Assembly: GCA_025964155.1 (NCBI GenBank)
Contig: JAOPZJ010000147.1
Coordinates: forward strand, 1 to 36,687
Length of the DNA: 36,687 bases
Reading direction: 5' to 3'
Source: Solirubrobacterales bacterium
GTDB taxonomy: Bacteria > Actinomycetota > Thermoleophilia > Solirubrobacterales > Solirubrobacteraceae
Part shown: one piece after another, positions 1 to 8,846 of the stretch
Layout: each line of letters starts with the position of its first letter
Numbering within the stretch: the first letter of the stretch is position 1
Position numbers and translations under genes: made by a program
Notes under the pieces: generated by a model
What the model was told of the DNA's origin: nothing
The model's database searches: none
The model's input: the letters and a program-made list of their open reading frames with translations, nothing else

Positions 1-191
1 AGCGGCCGGCGGCGGGCCGCTCCGAGCCATTCGTCTCGCAACGGTGGTGCTGTCGCCACCTGGGCCCGCCCTTGCCTGCACTGGCCCCTCACGGAGCTAC
101 CCTCCCCGGAGACAAATTCGGAGACAAACCTCTCGGCAACAGTCCGACGAACGAGAAAAGATGAAAAGATCCGCTTTTGCAGGTCTTTTCC

Positions 192-238
<47 letters not shown>

Positions 239-301
239 ACTCGGGGCTTGCTGGATAGCGCTTGTACGCTGAGTTTACGGGCCGTCGGCGCGGCTGTCGA
301 C

Positions 302-338
302 GGTACCTTTTCGGTGATTTGGTACCCGTCGTGGTACC
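302..338. repeat. GGTACC arm-type repeats at left end
   Basis: Three GGTACC palindromes stand at 302-307, 321-326 and 333-338. The stretch 321-338 (GGTACCCGTCGTGGTACC) matches 16 of 18 bases of 7285-7302. Both sets lie about 65-100 bp inside their tRNA-fragment repeat, the position expected of integrase arm sites on the two sides of an attP core. The binding role is inferred. Confidence 0.5.
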
Positions 339-349
339 GCCCGGTCAGC

Positions 350-1090
350 TCAGAACGGCAGCAAGTCCGCGACCAGCTTGTCGAGCAGGGCCGGTGGCGT
401 GTCGCCCGGTGTGCGACGCCAACCGGGGAGGCCTCCGTCGGCGATCACCGCGCGCAGGTAGCCGACGAATCCGTGCGCTGGGTGCAGTGAGTCGTAGAGC
501 CATCGGCCGTCCGCGGAGGCATCGGGGACGGCGAGCCCGTAGGGCGGGCCGCCGCTGATGTCGGCCTTGTGGAGGTGGTCGGCGCTGAGCTCGAGATGTG
601 CCTTCCCGGCCAGCTCACCGTCGTCGTCCTCGTAGTACGGGTGCTCGATCATGTCGAGCAGCAGGTCCCCCAACCCGTTGAGATCGGTGTGCACCTGCAG
701 GCCGTCGACGTATTGCGGCGACCAGCCAGGGAGCTCGCCGTTGAAGTCAACCCAGCCAACGTTGGCGATGAAGGAGCGGACGCTGACGGGGAAACGGCCT
801 CTGATCTTCGCCTCGATCGACTCGATGATGTCGAGCGCGTCGTCGGTGGGTTGCTCACGTGGCTGATGTGGCCAGTCCTCGTCCTCGTCGGCGGCGAACC
901 GGTAGCCGGCCGCGCGCAAACGGCTCTCGAGCACGTCGAGGTTCCGGCGAACGCGATGCATCGTCTCATCAGTGACGGCCTCGGCCTCCAGGAGCAGATC
1001 CGCCCGATCGACGATGTCTGCGCCGACGGCGACCATCTCTGCCCACACCGTCTCGTGCTCGCCAGCGACGTACCGCGATAGCCAGTCCAT
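350..1090 (-). CDS. SMI1/KNR4 (SUKH)-like hypothetical protein
   Basis: This intact 246-residue protein has acidic, soluble character and no signal peptide or membrane segment. The middle part has the pattern of SUKH-fold proteins: an acidic helix (DIIESIEAKIRGRFP, about residues 88-102), then the FPVSVRSFIANVG segment and a short Gly-rich turn. The C-terminal half carries the HKADISGGPPYGLAVPD block, which I recall from uncharacterised bacterial proteins annotated as SMI1/KNR4-like. SUKH proteins are often immunity partners of polymorphic toxins, but no toxin gene is adjacent. The ATG at 1090 is preceded by no obvious Shine-Dalgarno sequence. The gene ends 12 bp from the arm repeats, inside the putative decayed element, so it may be cargo. 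Confidence 0.6.
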   Translation of the reverse strand: MDWLSRYVAGEHETVWAEMVAVGADIVDRADLLLEAEAVTDETMHRVRRNLDVLESRLRAAGYRFAADEDEDWPHQPREQPTDDALDIIESIEAKIRGRFPVSVRSFIANVGWVDFNGELPGWSPQYVDGLQVHTDLNGLGDLLLDMIEHPYYEDDDGELAGKAHLELSADHLHKADISGGPPYGLAVPDASADGRWLYDSLHPAHGFVGYLRAVIADGGLPGWRRTPGDTPPALLDKLVADLLPF

Positions 1091-1140
1091 GGGGGACGAA
1101 CGCTACCGGCGATGTTCCCCGGGTCCGGCGACCGCGGCCG

Positions 1141-1209
1141 CGGAGTCTGCGAGGCGGGCAGCCGAGGTACGAGGCGCCCTTCCTAGACATCACTCTTCCG
1201 CCGGTCGCC
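1141..1209. repeat. 68-bp dispersed repeat, copy 1
   Basis: By eye about three quarters of this stretch matches 9700-9767. Shared blocks include GCCGAGG.ACGAGGCG and a TAGAC.TCA.TCTTCC segment. Both copies lie roughly 0.7-0.8 kb upstream of one copy of the nested inverted-repeat element, which suggests that a larger segment was once duplicated. I see no coding function for it. Confidence 0.45.
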
Positions 1210-1262
1210 GGCGCTGCTGCAGGCGTCGCCCGTCGATGCCGCCATTCCTCGTGCCGGCCAGC

Positions 1263-1562
1263 TCAGAGCTCGCCGTCGCGGGCGCGCCGGTATGCGCGCA
1301 GCCCGGCCCGCATCTCGCCCGCGCTCACGGGGCCGAGGTAGAGCAGGGCGTTGACGACCTCGGTCATCGACGTGTCCACGTGCTCGCCACGTAGCTCGCC
1401 GACGAGCACGACGTATCGCTCGTGAAGATCCTCGCTGACCTGCACCGTGAGGATCCTGCGAGCAGCGCGGCGATCGATCCGTTCAGTCCGCCTGCCAGCG
1501 ACGTCGCTCTCCTGCTGGACGAGTTGCTGGCCGCGATCATCACTGTCTTGCATGCCAGCCAT
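1263..1562 (-). CDS. Small ribbon-helix-helix-like protein (possible regulator/partition or antitoxin type)
   Basis: The open frame runs to 1658, but its first 32 residues are Cys/Trp-rich and unlikely, so the ATG at 1562 (MAGMQDS) is preferred, giving 99 residues. The first 40 residues are polar. A strand-helix-helix pattern follows: RRILTVQVSEDLHERY (strand plus helix 1), then a loop and helix 2 around SMTEVVNALLYLG. This resembles the RHH fold, and the tail is basic. Three TGGCAYGC motifs, one of them within a perfect palindrome, lie over and upstream of the start, as expected for an autoregulating RHH protein. No toxin or ParA partner is adjacent. The fold assignment is by pattern only. 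Confidence 0.45.
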   Translation of the reverse strand: MAGMQDSDDRGQQLVQQESDVAGRRTERIDRRAARRILTVQVSEDLHERYVVLVGELRGEHVDTSMTEVVNALLYLGPVSAGEMRAGLRAYRRARDGEL

Positions 1563-1626
1563 GGCGCGAGCAACCCTGCTGCACGGCATCGGCGCTCCCT
1601 GGCATGCCAGCACTCCAGCGTGCCAG
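1549..1626. promoter_or_regulatory. Repeated TGGCAYGC motifs, possible operator
   Basis: On the plus strand GCATGCCAG occurs at 1550-1558 and 1602-1610, the second inside the 12-bp palindrome CTGGCATGCCAG (1599-1610), and a CGTGCCAG variant follows near 1619. The cluster straddles the start of the small RHH-like gene. An operator role is inferred from position. Confidence 0.4.
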
Positions 1627-1840
1627 CAGCTCAACTTGTAGGTCGACCACTCAGTCAAACCCCGTCCTCCGCATCAGTCCCGGCAGACATCGACCTCCCC
1701 CGCCTGAGTGCCACGGCCTCGGTCATCCCGGCTGGCCGGCCACACCCACGTTCTCCGCGCTTCCTGTCTGCCGCCTCCTAATCTCGGCCCACCCACCTCC
1801 GCCTTCCCGTCTCGCCCGTCTTCTGTTGAGTCCACCAGCA

Positions 1841-1992
1841 GGCTGCCGCTCAGCCCCGTGGTCTTCTCAGCTGTGGTGCCGGAGTAGGCCTGACCACCTG
1901 CTCTCACCTTGGACGAAGTTCATGGTGGGAGCGGGTGGTCAGGCATGCGGAGGAACCACAAAGCCCGATGAACACGGGGCTGAGCGGCAGCC
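1841..1992. repeat. Nested inverted-repeat (MITE-like/hairpin) element, copy A
   Basis: The ends are 20-bp inverted repeats (GGCTGCCGCTCAGCCCCGTG at 1841-1860 and its complement at 1973-1992). Inside is a 21-bp stem (1888-1908 with 1924-1944; two pyrimidine differences would be G-U pairs in RNA) closing a 15-nt loop, 1909-1923, that contains GGACGAAGTTCAT. Copy B at 10537-10685 preserves the same ends, stem and loop. No transposase is encoded, so it would be a non-autonomous element or a structured RNA/DNA site. Confidence 0.75.
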
Positions 1993-2260
1993 CGACCCTT
2001 CCCAATGGGAAGGGGGGAACGTTCACGCCGACGAACGGGTCGCTGGCCTCATGGCGACGACGGCCGCCGACGCGCCCCGTTTGAGGCCCGGTCACCGGGC
2101 ACTTCACCGGGCGGGTCTTACGAGAATGCCTCGCCACGGGGAGGCGGGTGCCGACGGACTTCGACGTCCGGTGGCCGACCGCGTGCGATACGCATCACGA
2201 CGTTACCGTCCGCCCAGGGTTGGGCTTCGGTCGTGCCCACTCATCCGCAACGATGTCGAT

Positions 2261-2827
2261 GTGACGCACGGCGACTTCGAGCTGATCGGCGGCCAGGAGC
2301 ACCGCACGATCGAGATCGTCCCCTACAACCCCACCTGGCCGGCGACGTTCGCCGCCCACGGAGCTCGCATCGCCCACGCGTTAGGCACGCGGGCCCTTCG
2401 TGTTGAGCACATCGGATCCACATCCGTTCCCGGCCTCGCTGCCAAGCCCATCGTTGACATCCAGTTGAGCGTCGAGGACCTCGAGCCGGAAGAGCGCTAC
2501 CTACCCCAACTGAGGTCCTCGGGCTACGAGCTTCGCGTCCGCGAACCCGGCCATCGGCTCGTCCGCACGCCCACGCGGGACATCCACGTCCACATCTGTC
2601 GCGCCGACGGCGAATGGGAGCGACAGCACCTTCTCTTTCGCGACTGGCTACAGCACAGCGCCGAAGACAGAGACCTCTACGCCGCAGCAAAGCGAGAGCT
2701 CGCACGTCGGGACTGGCCCGACATGAATGCCTACGCCGCAGCGAAGTCCACTGTCATCTCCGAGATCACTGCGCGTGCCCAGGCCTGGCACCACACCCGT
2801 GACCACGCACCAACCAGCAACACCTGA
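2261..2827 (+). CDS. GrpB family protein (nucleotidyltransferase-fold, UPF0157)
   Basis: Residues from HRTIEIVPYNPTW onward follow the GrpB family closely. The hallmark HIGSTSVPGLAAKPIVDIQ block, the DIHVHIC strand, and the RDWLQ...Y...K helix near the C-terminus are all present. GrpB proteins have a nucleotidyltransferase-like fold and no firmly established reaction. The reading frame is open well upstream, but that stretch crosses the inverted-repeat element and looks non-coding. The GTG at 2261 gives a normal-length product of 188 residues and is therefore preferred. No clear ribosome binding site is visible. The gene stands alone on the plus strand. Confidence 0.8.
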   Translation: MTHGDFELIGGQEHRTIEIVPYNPTWPATFAAHGARIAHALGTRALRVEHIGSTSVPGLAAKPIVDIQLSVEDLEPEERYLPQLRSSGYELRVREPGHRLVRTPTRDIHVHICRADGEWERQHLLFRDWLQHSAEDRDLYAAAKRELARRDWPDMNAYAAAKSTVISEITARAQAWHHTRDHAPTSNT

Positions 2828-3041
2828 GCGCGCAGCCGGCGCACTGGGGTGTCCGGTGACGGTTGGTCTTTCGCGCTGCCGTCGGCGTCGCCCGTCAGCT
2901 TGTGAAGCGGCGGGCCAGCATTTGCCGAGCACGTAGAGCGGGCGTGCCGCGTTCGTGTGCGAAGTGGTTGCGATGTGACTCGGCTCGACGTGCGCGGCGC
3001 GGTGGTGCAGACTCGCGAGTCATGAGTAGTTTGGAGGCAGG

Positions 3042-3970
3042 ATGCTGACGATCGAGGGGCGCCCGTTGCGTGCGCGGGGGTCGGGCCCGTCGTTTCAGAC
3101 GCCGCTGCCCGATGGGGCGGCCGACGGCGTGCTGACGCTGCGAGAGTTGATCGGGTCCTCGTCGGACCGGGTGGCTTCTCCCCCACGCGCTCCGATCTCC
3201 AGCGGGCCTTCGCTCCGAAGGCGGCTCTCGCGCTGGGGTCCCTGCTGGTGTTCGGTCTCGTGGGGGGCTGGATGCTCGCCGGCCGGATGCTCGCCCCGCT
3301 GACGCGCATCACGACCGCCACCCGCATCGCGGGCACCGGGTCGCTCTCCCACCGGGTCCGCCTGGAGGGGCGTCGCGACGAGTTCACCGAGCTCGCCGAC
3401 GCCTTCGACGCGATGCTCGCCCAGCTGGAGGCGCACCTCGCCGAGCAGCAGCGCTTCGCCGCCGACGCCTCCCACGAGCTGCGCACCCCGCTGGCCGTCA
3501 CGCAGACGCTGCTCGACGTCGCCCGCCGCGACCCCGACCGCGACACCGCCGAACTCCTCGAGCGCCTCCACGCGGTGAACGCCCGGGCGATCGGCGCAGC
3601 GCTGCGGCGGGCGCGCCGGCCCACCGACGCCCGCGACCCGCTGCGCCACGGCCTGGAGCTCGCCGATGCGCTCGGTGCCGGCCGGCTCATCGCTCACGCC
3701 CGGCACGAGTTGCGCGCCGCCGGCGTGCGCACGCGGAGCGCCGCGCTCTCCGGGCCCGACGCGCTGACGCCGGCTGAGCGCCGCGTGGTCGAGCGCGCTG
3801 CCGCGGGACGGACGAACCACATGATCGCCGAGGCGCTCTTCGTGACGGACAAGACCGTCGAGCTGCACCTGCGCAACGCCTACCGCAAGCTCGGCGTGCG
3901 CTCCCGCCGCGAGCTGCCCGGCGCGCTCCACGCACCCAGCTCGTCGCCTAATCCTGGGGGGCCGGTCTAG
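3042..3970 (+). pseudogene. Hybrid remnant: histidine kinase HAMP-HisKA joined to LuxR-type HTH
   Basis: An ATG at 3042 with a good Shine-Dalgarno (GGAGG, 5 nt spacing) opens a frame of about 45 plausible residues (MLTIEGRPLRARG...). Homology then moves to another frame near 3170. There a membrane helix (ALGSLLVFGLVGGWMLAG), a HAMP segment, and a HisKA H-box with phospho-acceptor His (FAADASHELRTPL) are readable through the GTG-opened frame at 3248. After about residue 115 of that frame, the sequence becomes the C-terminus of a LuxR-family regulator: LTPAERRVVERAAAGRTN, then VTDKTVELHLRNAYRKLGV. No ATPase domain exists between the two parts. The simplest reading is a deletion fusing two genes. 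The 240-codon part is open and could be expressed as an odd HAMP-HisKA-HTH protein, but loss of the kinase domain and the upstream frame change argue for decay. Confidence 0.65.
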
Positions 3971-4016
3971 GGGTCGCCGAGATGTGCCGCGCGGGGCGGC
4001 GCGGGATCATGCGCGG

Positions 4017-6275
4017 ATGACACCGGCCTCGCCCGTCCGCCGCCTGCGCCGCTGCGCGCTCGCCGTCCCGCTGCTCGTGCTGCTCAGCCACGCGCCGGCG
4101 GCGACCGCGGCGATCGATCTGCAGAGCTCGCCCATCGCGGCCCGCGTCGACGGCGTCGCGACGAACGACAGCGCCGCCTACTCCGTCGCCGGCGCGGGGG
4201 ACGTCAACGGCGACGGCATCGACGACCTCGTCGTCGGCGCCCCGACGGTCACGCGCGGCGCCCTCCGAGGGCTGGGCTCGGCCTACGTCGTCTACGGCGG
4301 CCACGACCTCGCCGACGTGGACCTGCAGAGCCTCGCCGGCGCCGGGTTTCAGATCACCGGCATGGACGGCGACCTGGCCGGCTGGGCGGTCGCCGCCGCC
4401 GGGGACATCAACGGCGACGGCATCGGCGACCTGCTCGTCGGGGCGCCGTTCGCGGATCCCTACCTCCGGGCGGGCGCAGGCGCGTCCTACGTCATCTACG
4501 GGCAGCGGACGGCCGACCCGGCCGACGTCGACCTGGATCTCATCAAGCTCAGCACCACCGAAGACGCGCGCGCGATGATCATCGCCGGCGGAAAGGCCGA
4601 CGACAGCGCCGGCTACGCGCTCGCCCCCGCCGGCGACGTCAACGCCGATGGCATCGACGACGTGATCGTCGGCTCCGTCGACGCCTTCGGCTTCAGCTTC
4701 AGGTCCGGCGCGGCGTACGTCATCTACGGCGAGAAGACCGCCGACCCCGCCGACGTGGATCTCGACATCATCGACGACGGGGACGCGGACGAAGCCCGCG
4801 GGTTGCGGATCAACGGGCAGGGCCCGGGCGATCAGGTCGGAGGTGCCGTCGCCGGTGCCGGCGACGTCAACGGCGACGGGGTCGACGACGTGATCGTCGG
4901 CGCTCCCGGGGTCAACGGCAGTCTCTCCAACGTCGGCGCGGCCTACATCCTCTACGGCACGAAGACCGCCGACCCCGGCGACTTGGAGATCAACGGCGGC
5001 ATCGGCGCCCGCGGCATGTACGTCGAAGGAGTCGACACGGACGACGCCGCGGGCCTGGCCGTCAGCGGTGCCGGCGACTTCAACGGCGACGGCATCGACG
5101 ACGTCGCCGTCGGCGCGCTCGCCGCCGACACCCACGGCCGCCGTGACTCCGGCGCGGTCTACGTGATCTACGGCCGGCGCGTGAGCGACCCGGCGGACCT
5201 CAAGCTCGCCGACATCACCACGACGCAGGCCGCCCGCGGCCTGCGGATCGACGGCGCGCTGGGCGTTGAAGGCGCCGGCGCGGCGCTCGCCCACGGCGAC
5301 TTCGACGGCGACGGCGTCGGCGACCTGCTCCTCGGCGCGCCGGGGGCCGGCAACAACGAGCGCCTCGTCGCAGGCTCGGCCTACGTCGTCCACGGCCAGG
5401 GGGTCGCCGACCCCGCCGACCTGGACCTGGCCAAGCTCACGACGACCGAGAGCGCGCGCGGCGAGCGGTTCGACGGCGCCGCGCCGAAGGACGCTCTCGG
5501 CTACGCCGTGTCCGCCGGCGACCTCGACGGTGACGGGCGCGACGACGTCATCCTCGGTGCCCCGAACGCGAGCAACAACGGCCGCGCATCCTCCGGTTCC
5601 GCCTACGTGCTCCTGGACGCCGACCGCGACGGCGTCCGCAACGCGGCCGACAACTGCCGTCTCGTCGTCAACCCGGCTCAGGGGAACAACGACGGCGATC
5701 CGACGGGCGACGCCTGCGACGCTGACGACGACAACGACGGCACCCCCGACGACGTCGATCGCTGCCCCATGCAGGCCGGCGCCTGCCCCGGTGACACCAC
5801 GGGCGGCGGCGCCGGCGGGGGCGGCGGCGGCACTGCTCTGCCCGACCGGGCCGCGCCGACGATCACCGGCGCCAAGCTCAGCAACAGGCGCTTTGCCGTC
5901 GCCAAGGCAGCTCCCGCGGCGCGCCCGACGAAGGCGAAGGTCAAGCGGGGCACGACGGTCCGGCTCACGCTGTCGGAACGTGCGTCGCTGACGCTCCGCG
6001 TCCAGCGCAGGGCGGTCGGGCGCCGGCGGGGCCGCTCCTGCGTGGCCGCCACGAAGAAGCTCATCAAGGCGAAGGCCAGGCGGTGCATCCGCTACACGCC
6101 GGTGGGCACGCTCACCCGCCGGGACGCGGCGGCCGCCGTGACGATCGCGTTCAGCGGGCGGATCGGCAGGACGGCGTTGAGGAAGGGCAGCTACCGGTTC
6201 GCGATCACGGCCACCGACGCGGCGAAGAACGCGTCGGCCACGAGGCTCCTGGGCTTCACCGTCGTGAGCGGGTGA
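4017..6275 (+). CDS. Secreted FG-GAP beta-propeller protein with thrombospondin type-3 repeats
   Basis: The ATG at 4017 gives 752 residues and places a signal peptide at the N-terminus: an Arg-rich start, the hydrophobic LAVPLLVLLSH core, and Ala-X-Ala before AIDLQS. Seven FG-GAP repeats follow, each with a Ca-binding D-x-NGDG-x-x-D loop and a VGAP-like strand (for example GDVNGDGIDDLVVGAP, GDFDGDGVGDLLLGAP). These would form a seven-bladed integrin-alpha-like propeller. Next are thrombospondin-3 type Asp-rich repeats (DADRDGVRNAADNC, DADDDNDGTPDDVDRCP), a Gly-rich linker, and a Lys/Arg-rich beta-sandwich tail (residues about 620-752). The protein should be extracellular or wall-associated and calcium-bound, perhaps adhesive. 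No sortase motif is visible. The reading frame is intact, unlike most of its neighbours. Confidence 0.88.
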   Translation: MTPASPVRRLRRCALAVPLLVLLSHAPAATAAIDLQSSPIAARVDGVATNDSAAYSVAGAGDVNGDGIDDLVVGAPTVTRGALRGLGSAYVVYGGHDLADVDLQSLAGAGFQITGMDGDLAGWAVAAAGDINGDGIGDLLVGAPFADPYLRAGAGASYVIYGQRTADPADVDLDLIKLSTTEDARAMIIAGGKADDSAGYALAPAGDVNADGIDDVIVGSVDAFGFSFRSGAAYVIYGEKTADPADVDLDIIDDGDADEARGLRINGQGPGDQVGGAVAGAGDVNGDGVDDVIVGAPGVNGSLSNVGAAYILYGTKTADPGDLEINGGIGARGMYVEGVDTDDAAGLAVSGAGDFNGDGIDDVAVGALAADTHGRRDSGAVYVIYGRRVSDPADLKLADITTTQAARGLRIDGALGVEGAGAALAHGDFDGDGVGDLLLGAPGAGNNERLVAGSAYVVHGQGVADPADLDLAKLTTTESARGERFDGAAPKDALGYAVSAGDLDGDGRDDVILGAPNASNNGRASSGSAYVLLDADRDGVRNAADNCRLVVNPAQGNNDGDPTGDACDADDDNDGTPDDVDRCPMQAGACPGDTTGGGAGGGGGGTALPDRAAPTITGAKLSNRRFAVAKAAPAARPTKAKVKRGTTVRLTLSERASLTLRVQRRAVGRRRGRSCVAATKKLIKAKARRCIRYTPVGTLTRRDAAAAVTIAFSGRIGRTALRKGSYRFAITATDAAKNASATRLLGFTVVSG

Positions 6276-6278
6276 GCG

Positions 6279-6476
6279 ATGAAGGACGGTCCTGACCCCG
6301 TCCCCGCCGACGGGGTGATCCAGATCGCGTTGCGGCTGCACGGGTCGATGCCGGCCGGCGTCGCCACGGGCCCCGGAGGCGCCGCCCGCGACTTCACCGG
6401 GTGGATGGGGCTGATGTCCGCAGTCGACGCGCTCGCCGCGGCCGGCAAGGCCGCGACCGAGGACGAGCAGCCCTGA
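6279..6476 (+). CDS. Small hypothetical protein
   Basis: A 65-residue open frame begins three bases after the FG-GAP stop codon. It has a beta-strand-like start (GVIQIALRLHG) and a helix around WMGLMSAVDALAAAGKAA. It has no signal sequence and no motif I recognise. Same-strand proximity suggests co-transcription with the FG-GAP gene, although function need not be shared. It could also be a chance frame in high-GC DNA. Confidence 0.45.
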   Translation: MKDGPDPVPADGVIQIALRLHGSMPAGVATGPGGAARDFTGWMGLMSAVDALAAAGKAATEDEQP

Positions 6477-6497
6477 ACGGGGCGCGGAGCTGAGCGG

Positions 6498-6785
6498 TCA
6501 GCGCGCGAGGTACTCGGCCAGGTTGTCGAGCGACGAGCGCAGTCCGACCGCGTGCTCCTCGGCGGAGATGCCGACCGGGACGTTCTCCGCCGTGATGTCG
6601 ACACGCGTGCCGGCGCCGTCCGGGGTGAGCGCCCACGTCAGGGTCATCGTGCCGGCGTGCGCCGGGTCCTTGGACACGAAGTCGACCGCCTGCACTACCC
6701 GCTCGGCGGGCACGAGGTCCACGAACCGCACCTCGACGATGTCGGAGTCAGGCGTGGCCTTGCCCGGCGCGCCGGGTCACGCTGA
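6498..6785 (-). pseudogene. AHSA1/SRPBCC-domain protein, 3' remnant
   Basis: The readable part has the C-terminal half of an Hsp90-activator-homologue (AHSA1)/SRPBCC fold: VEVRFVDLVPAERVVQAVDF, TMTLTWALTPDGAGTRVDI, and the final amphipathic helix GLRSSLDNLAEYLAR. Family members are about 140-160 residues, but here the family-like frame meets a TGA just upstream of PGAPGKATPDSD (about 6785). The N-terminal half cannot be read continuously in any frame. It is therefore a truncated and probably frameshifted gene. An internal GTG/ATG could still make a 77-residue fragment without the complete ligand-binding helix-grip fold. Confidence 0.65.
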
Positions 6786-6909
6786 CCGACGAGTACGGAC
6801 CCACCTGCGGGCAGTATCGGCCTGAGCACCGGCTACCCGGCGTCCGTCGTCGGTCCCGCCGCAGGTCGTCCGGTGAGGGTTCCTAAGCGGAAGACCACCG
6901 CGGGCAGGC

Positions 6910-7266
6910 TCATCTCGACGCCGAGAAAATCCGCGTCGTTATACAGATCGAAGACGTCGGCACCGACGTGAACCTCGATGAGCGCGTTCGCGCCGCCACC
7001 TCGAACGACACCCCGAAAGCGACAGCACCGACCAACGCGCGCTCACTGAGCGCAGCCAGCGCATCGTCGAGCCAGTCCTCCGCCGTCCGCTTGTTAAAGA
7101 ACCCCGCCGCCGGGCGATCACGACCAGTCCAAGCCGGACCGATCTTCTTCTTCACCTGCCGCCCGTCCGGGCCGCGGTACTTCGCGTACCAAACCGGCCC
7201 CGACTGCCTGTCCACCCGGAACACATAGCCCGAACCAGAGCCAACTTGACCTGACTGCACGACCAC
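6910..7266 (-). pseudogene. Tyrosine integrase, N-terminal fragment
   Basis: The first 85 or so residues match the N-terminal arm-binding part of actinobacterial phage-type integrases: GYVFRVDRQSGPVWYAKYRGPDG, then QVKKKIGPAWTGRDRPAAG, then FFNKRTAEDWLDDAL. About residue 95 the homology stops, and the rest (to 6910) is unrelated or out of frame. The whole catalytic domain (Arg, His-x-x-Arg, Tyr) is absent from the bracketed segment. The gene starts 98 bp inside the right tRNA-fragment repeat and points away from it, the usual arrangement of an integrase beside its attachment site. It is a dead remnant of the recombinase that probably made the repeats. Confidence 0.75.
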
Positions 7267-7284
7267 TCACCTCTTGCTGGGTCT

Positions 7285-7302
7285 GGTACCCGTCTGGGTA
7301 CC
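7285..7302. repeat. GGTACC arm-type repeat at right end
   Basis: GGTACCCGTCTGGGTACC matches 321-338 at 16 of 18 positions and lies just upstream of the integrase fragment start and 63 bp inside the right tRNA-fragment repeat. The GGTACCTTTTC extension also matches 302-312. It probably represents an integrase arm site and could double as the integrase operator. Confidence 0.5.
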
Positions 7303-7364
7303 TTTTCCGCTTCCAGCAAGAGGGCTCGGGAATCAGAATGTCCCGGCAATGCAGGGACTTCCAG

Positions 7365-7408
<44 letters not shown>

Positions 7409-7691
7409 TTCCTCGATCGGCAACTGAGTGCGTCTTGTACGGCTTGGATGCTAGCGGTTTGGCTGGTTGAAGGCCGTTGGAAATCGGGGGTGTGGGACGA
7501 AGTTCGGGACGACGTTGTCCGCCACTCAGGTGGCCGTCGGCGCTTCCACTGTGCGCCGTGGCGGGCGCAGCCCGCGTGCAGCTGACGGGTCTGGGTCAGC
7601 ACCGTGGCGATCCCTCCGCGAGCTCGATTGGTGCCGGGGGGGGAACGGCGAGCGTCGGAGCGCGCGTGCGCTGCGGGGTAACGTCGTGGCT

Positions 7692-8846
7692 GTGACGGAG
7701 CTTGGTGACCTGCTGGAGCTGCTGCATGGGGCTGGTGGTCGCGTGGCCTCGGTGGAGAGTCGGTGGCGGGTGTGGCGTGATGACGAGCGGCTGCGCGAGG
7801 CGTTCGAGGCGCATGCGCGGGCCAGCGGCGCCCAGACGTGGTCGGTCGGGCGAGTGGAGGCTGGCGAGGTCTCGCCGGTGCATGAGGAGGACGTGCGGTT
7901 CTGGTGGCAGGCGCCGGACAGCCTGCGTGAGGAGCGCGAGGTCCCGGACCCGGGGCACGCCACGCTGGCGATCCGGGTCGGCGCGACGTGGTGGTCCTGG
8001 TCGCCGCCGATGGGCGCGATGACCAACGCCGGGGACGAGCGCCACGGTCACGGTGCCGGCGAGCAGTTCACGGCGATGCTTGATCCCGCCGCGGTCATCG
8101 GTCTGCTGGACTTCACGATCACCGGCCGTGGCGTGCGGGCCGGGCGACCGGTGCTGCTGGTGAGCAGCCGGCCGCGGTCGCAGGGTCGCGGCGATCGCGA
8201 CATGTTCTCGCTGCACCATCTGGGGCTGGGCGCGCAGGAATACGCGTTGGAGGTCGACTCCGAGCGCGGTGTGCTGCTGCGTGCGGAGGCGCGCTTTGAC
8301 GGCCGGCCGACCCAGGTCACCGAGGCGCTGCAGATTGCCGTTGACACGCCGCTTGACCCGGAGCTCTTTCGCTTCACCCCGCCGCCCGGCGAGGAGCTGC
8401 ACCAGGCCGACATGCTGCATCGCTTCCGGCACGGCATCCCGCTGCATGAGGCGGTCGCCGGTGTCCCGTTCGCCGTGTACGCGCTCGCTGACCCGCCGCC
8501 GGACTGGGAGCTGACCGTCACGCTGCACGCCGGCCACGAACGGCCACTGGCCCACCCCAGCGTCGGTCTGAACTACCGCAGCCGCGACGCCGCAGCCCAG
8601 CTGAACATCAGCCAACTGGCCGCCGCCACCGCCGAGGACTATGCCCCGTCCGAAGGCGAGGACGTCGAACACGCCGGCCGGCAGATGCGAGTCCGCCAAC
8701 GCACCGACAGCTGGCCCCAGGCCCAGCTCGCGATGACCCTCGACGACACATTGATCGCGATGAACTCCGACAGCCTCACCGCCGAGGACCTCATCAACCT
8801 CGCGACGCGCCTCACACTCGCACGACGCGACGCGCCACGCATCTGA
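7692..8846 (+). CDS. LolA/RseB-like protein, actinobacterial
   Basis: The frame is open further upstream, but the protein-like part starts at GTG 7692 (VTELGDLLELLHGAGG; GTG 7686 is the alternative), giving 384 residues. An N-terminal helix around LHGAGGRVASVESRWRVWRD leads into alternating strands. The centre carries ARFDGRPTQVTEALQIAVDTPLDPELFRFTPPPGEE, the pattern seen at the end of LolA/RseB-type lipid-binding half-barrels (strand pairs, then 'P...F.FTPP.G'). I see no signal peptide, so a cytosolic role is likely in spite of the fold. The C-terminal third (about 120 residues) looks like a second alpha/beta domain that I do not recognise. The frame is intact and lies just outside the tRNA-fragment bracket. 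Confidence 0.55.
   Translation: MTELGDLLELLHGAGGRVASVESRWRVWRDDERLREAFEAHARASGAQTWSVGRVEAGEVSPVHEEDVRFWWQAPDSLREEREVPDPGHATLAIRVGATWWSWSPPMGAMTNAGDERHGHGAGEQFTAMLDPAAVIGLLDFTITGRGVRAGRPVLLVSSRPRSQGRGDRDMFSLHHLGLGAQEYALEVDSERGVLLRAEARFDGRPTQVTEALQIAVDTPLDPELFRFTPPPGEELHQADMLHRFRHGIPLHEAVAGVPFAVYALADPPPDWELTVTLHAGHERPLAHPSVGLNYRSRDAAAQLNISQLAAATAEDYAPSEGEDVEHAGRQMRVRQRTDSWPQAQLAMTLDDTLIAMNSDSLTAEDLINLATRLTLARRDAPRI

Noticed and set aside
1263-1658. Toxin-antitoxin pair with the RHH-like gene as antitoxin
   Set aside because: No toxin-like small gene adjoins it in a plausible arrangement.
1604-2260. N-terminal extension of the GrpB gene
   Set aside because: Would cross the inverted-repeat element and is Pro/Arg/Ser-rich without homology; GTG 2261 gives a family-length protein.
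3948-6341. Very long minus-strand open frame opposite the FG-GAP gene
   Set aside because: Antisense shadow caused by high GC and repeated GAC/GGC codons of the FG-GAP repeats; it has repetitive V/D/A-rich sequence and no domain, while the plus-strand product has clear motifs and a signal peptide.
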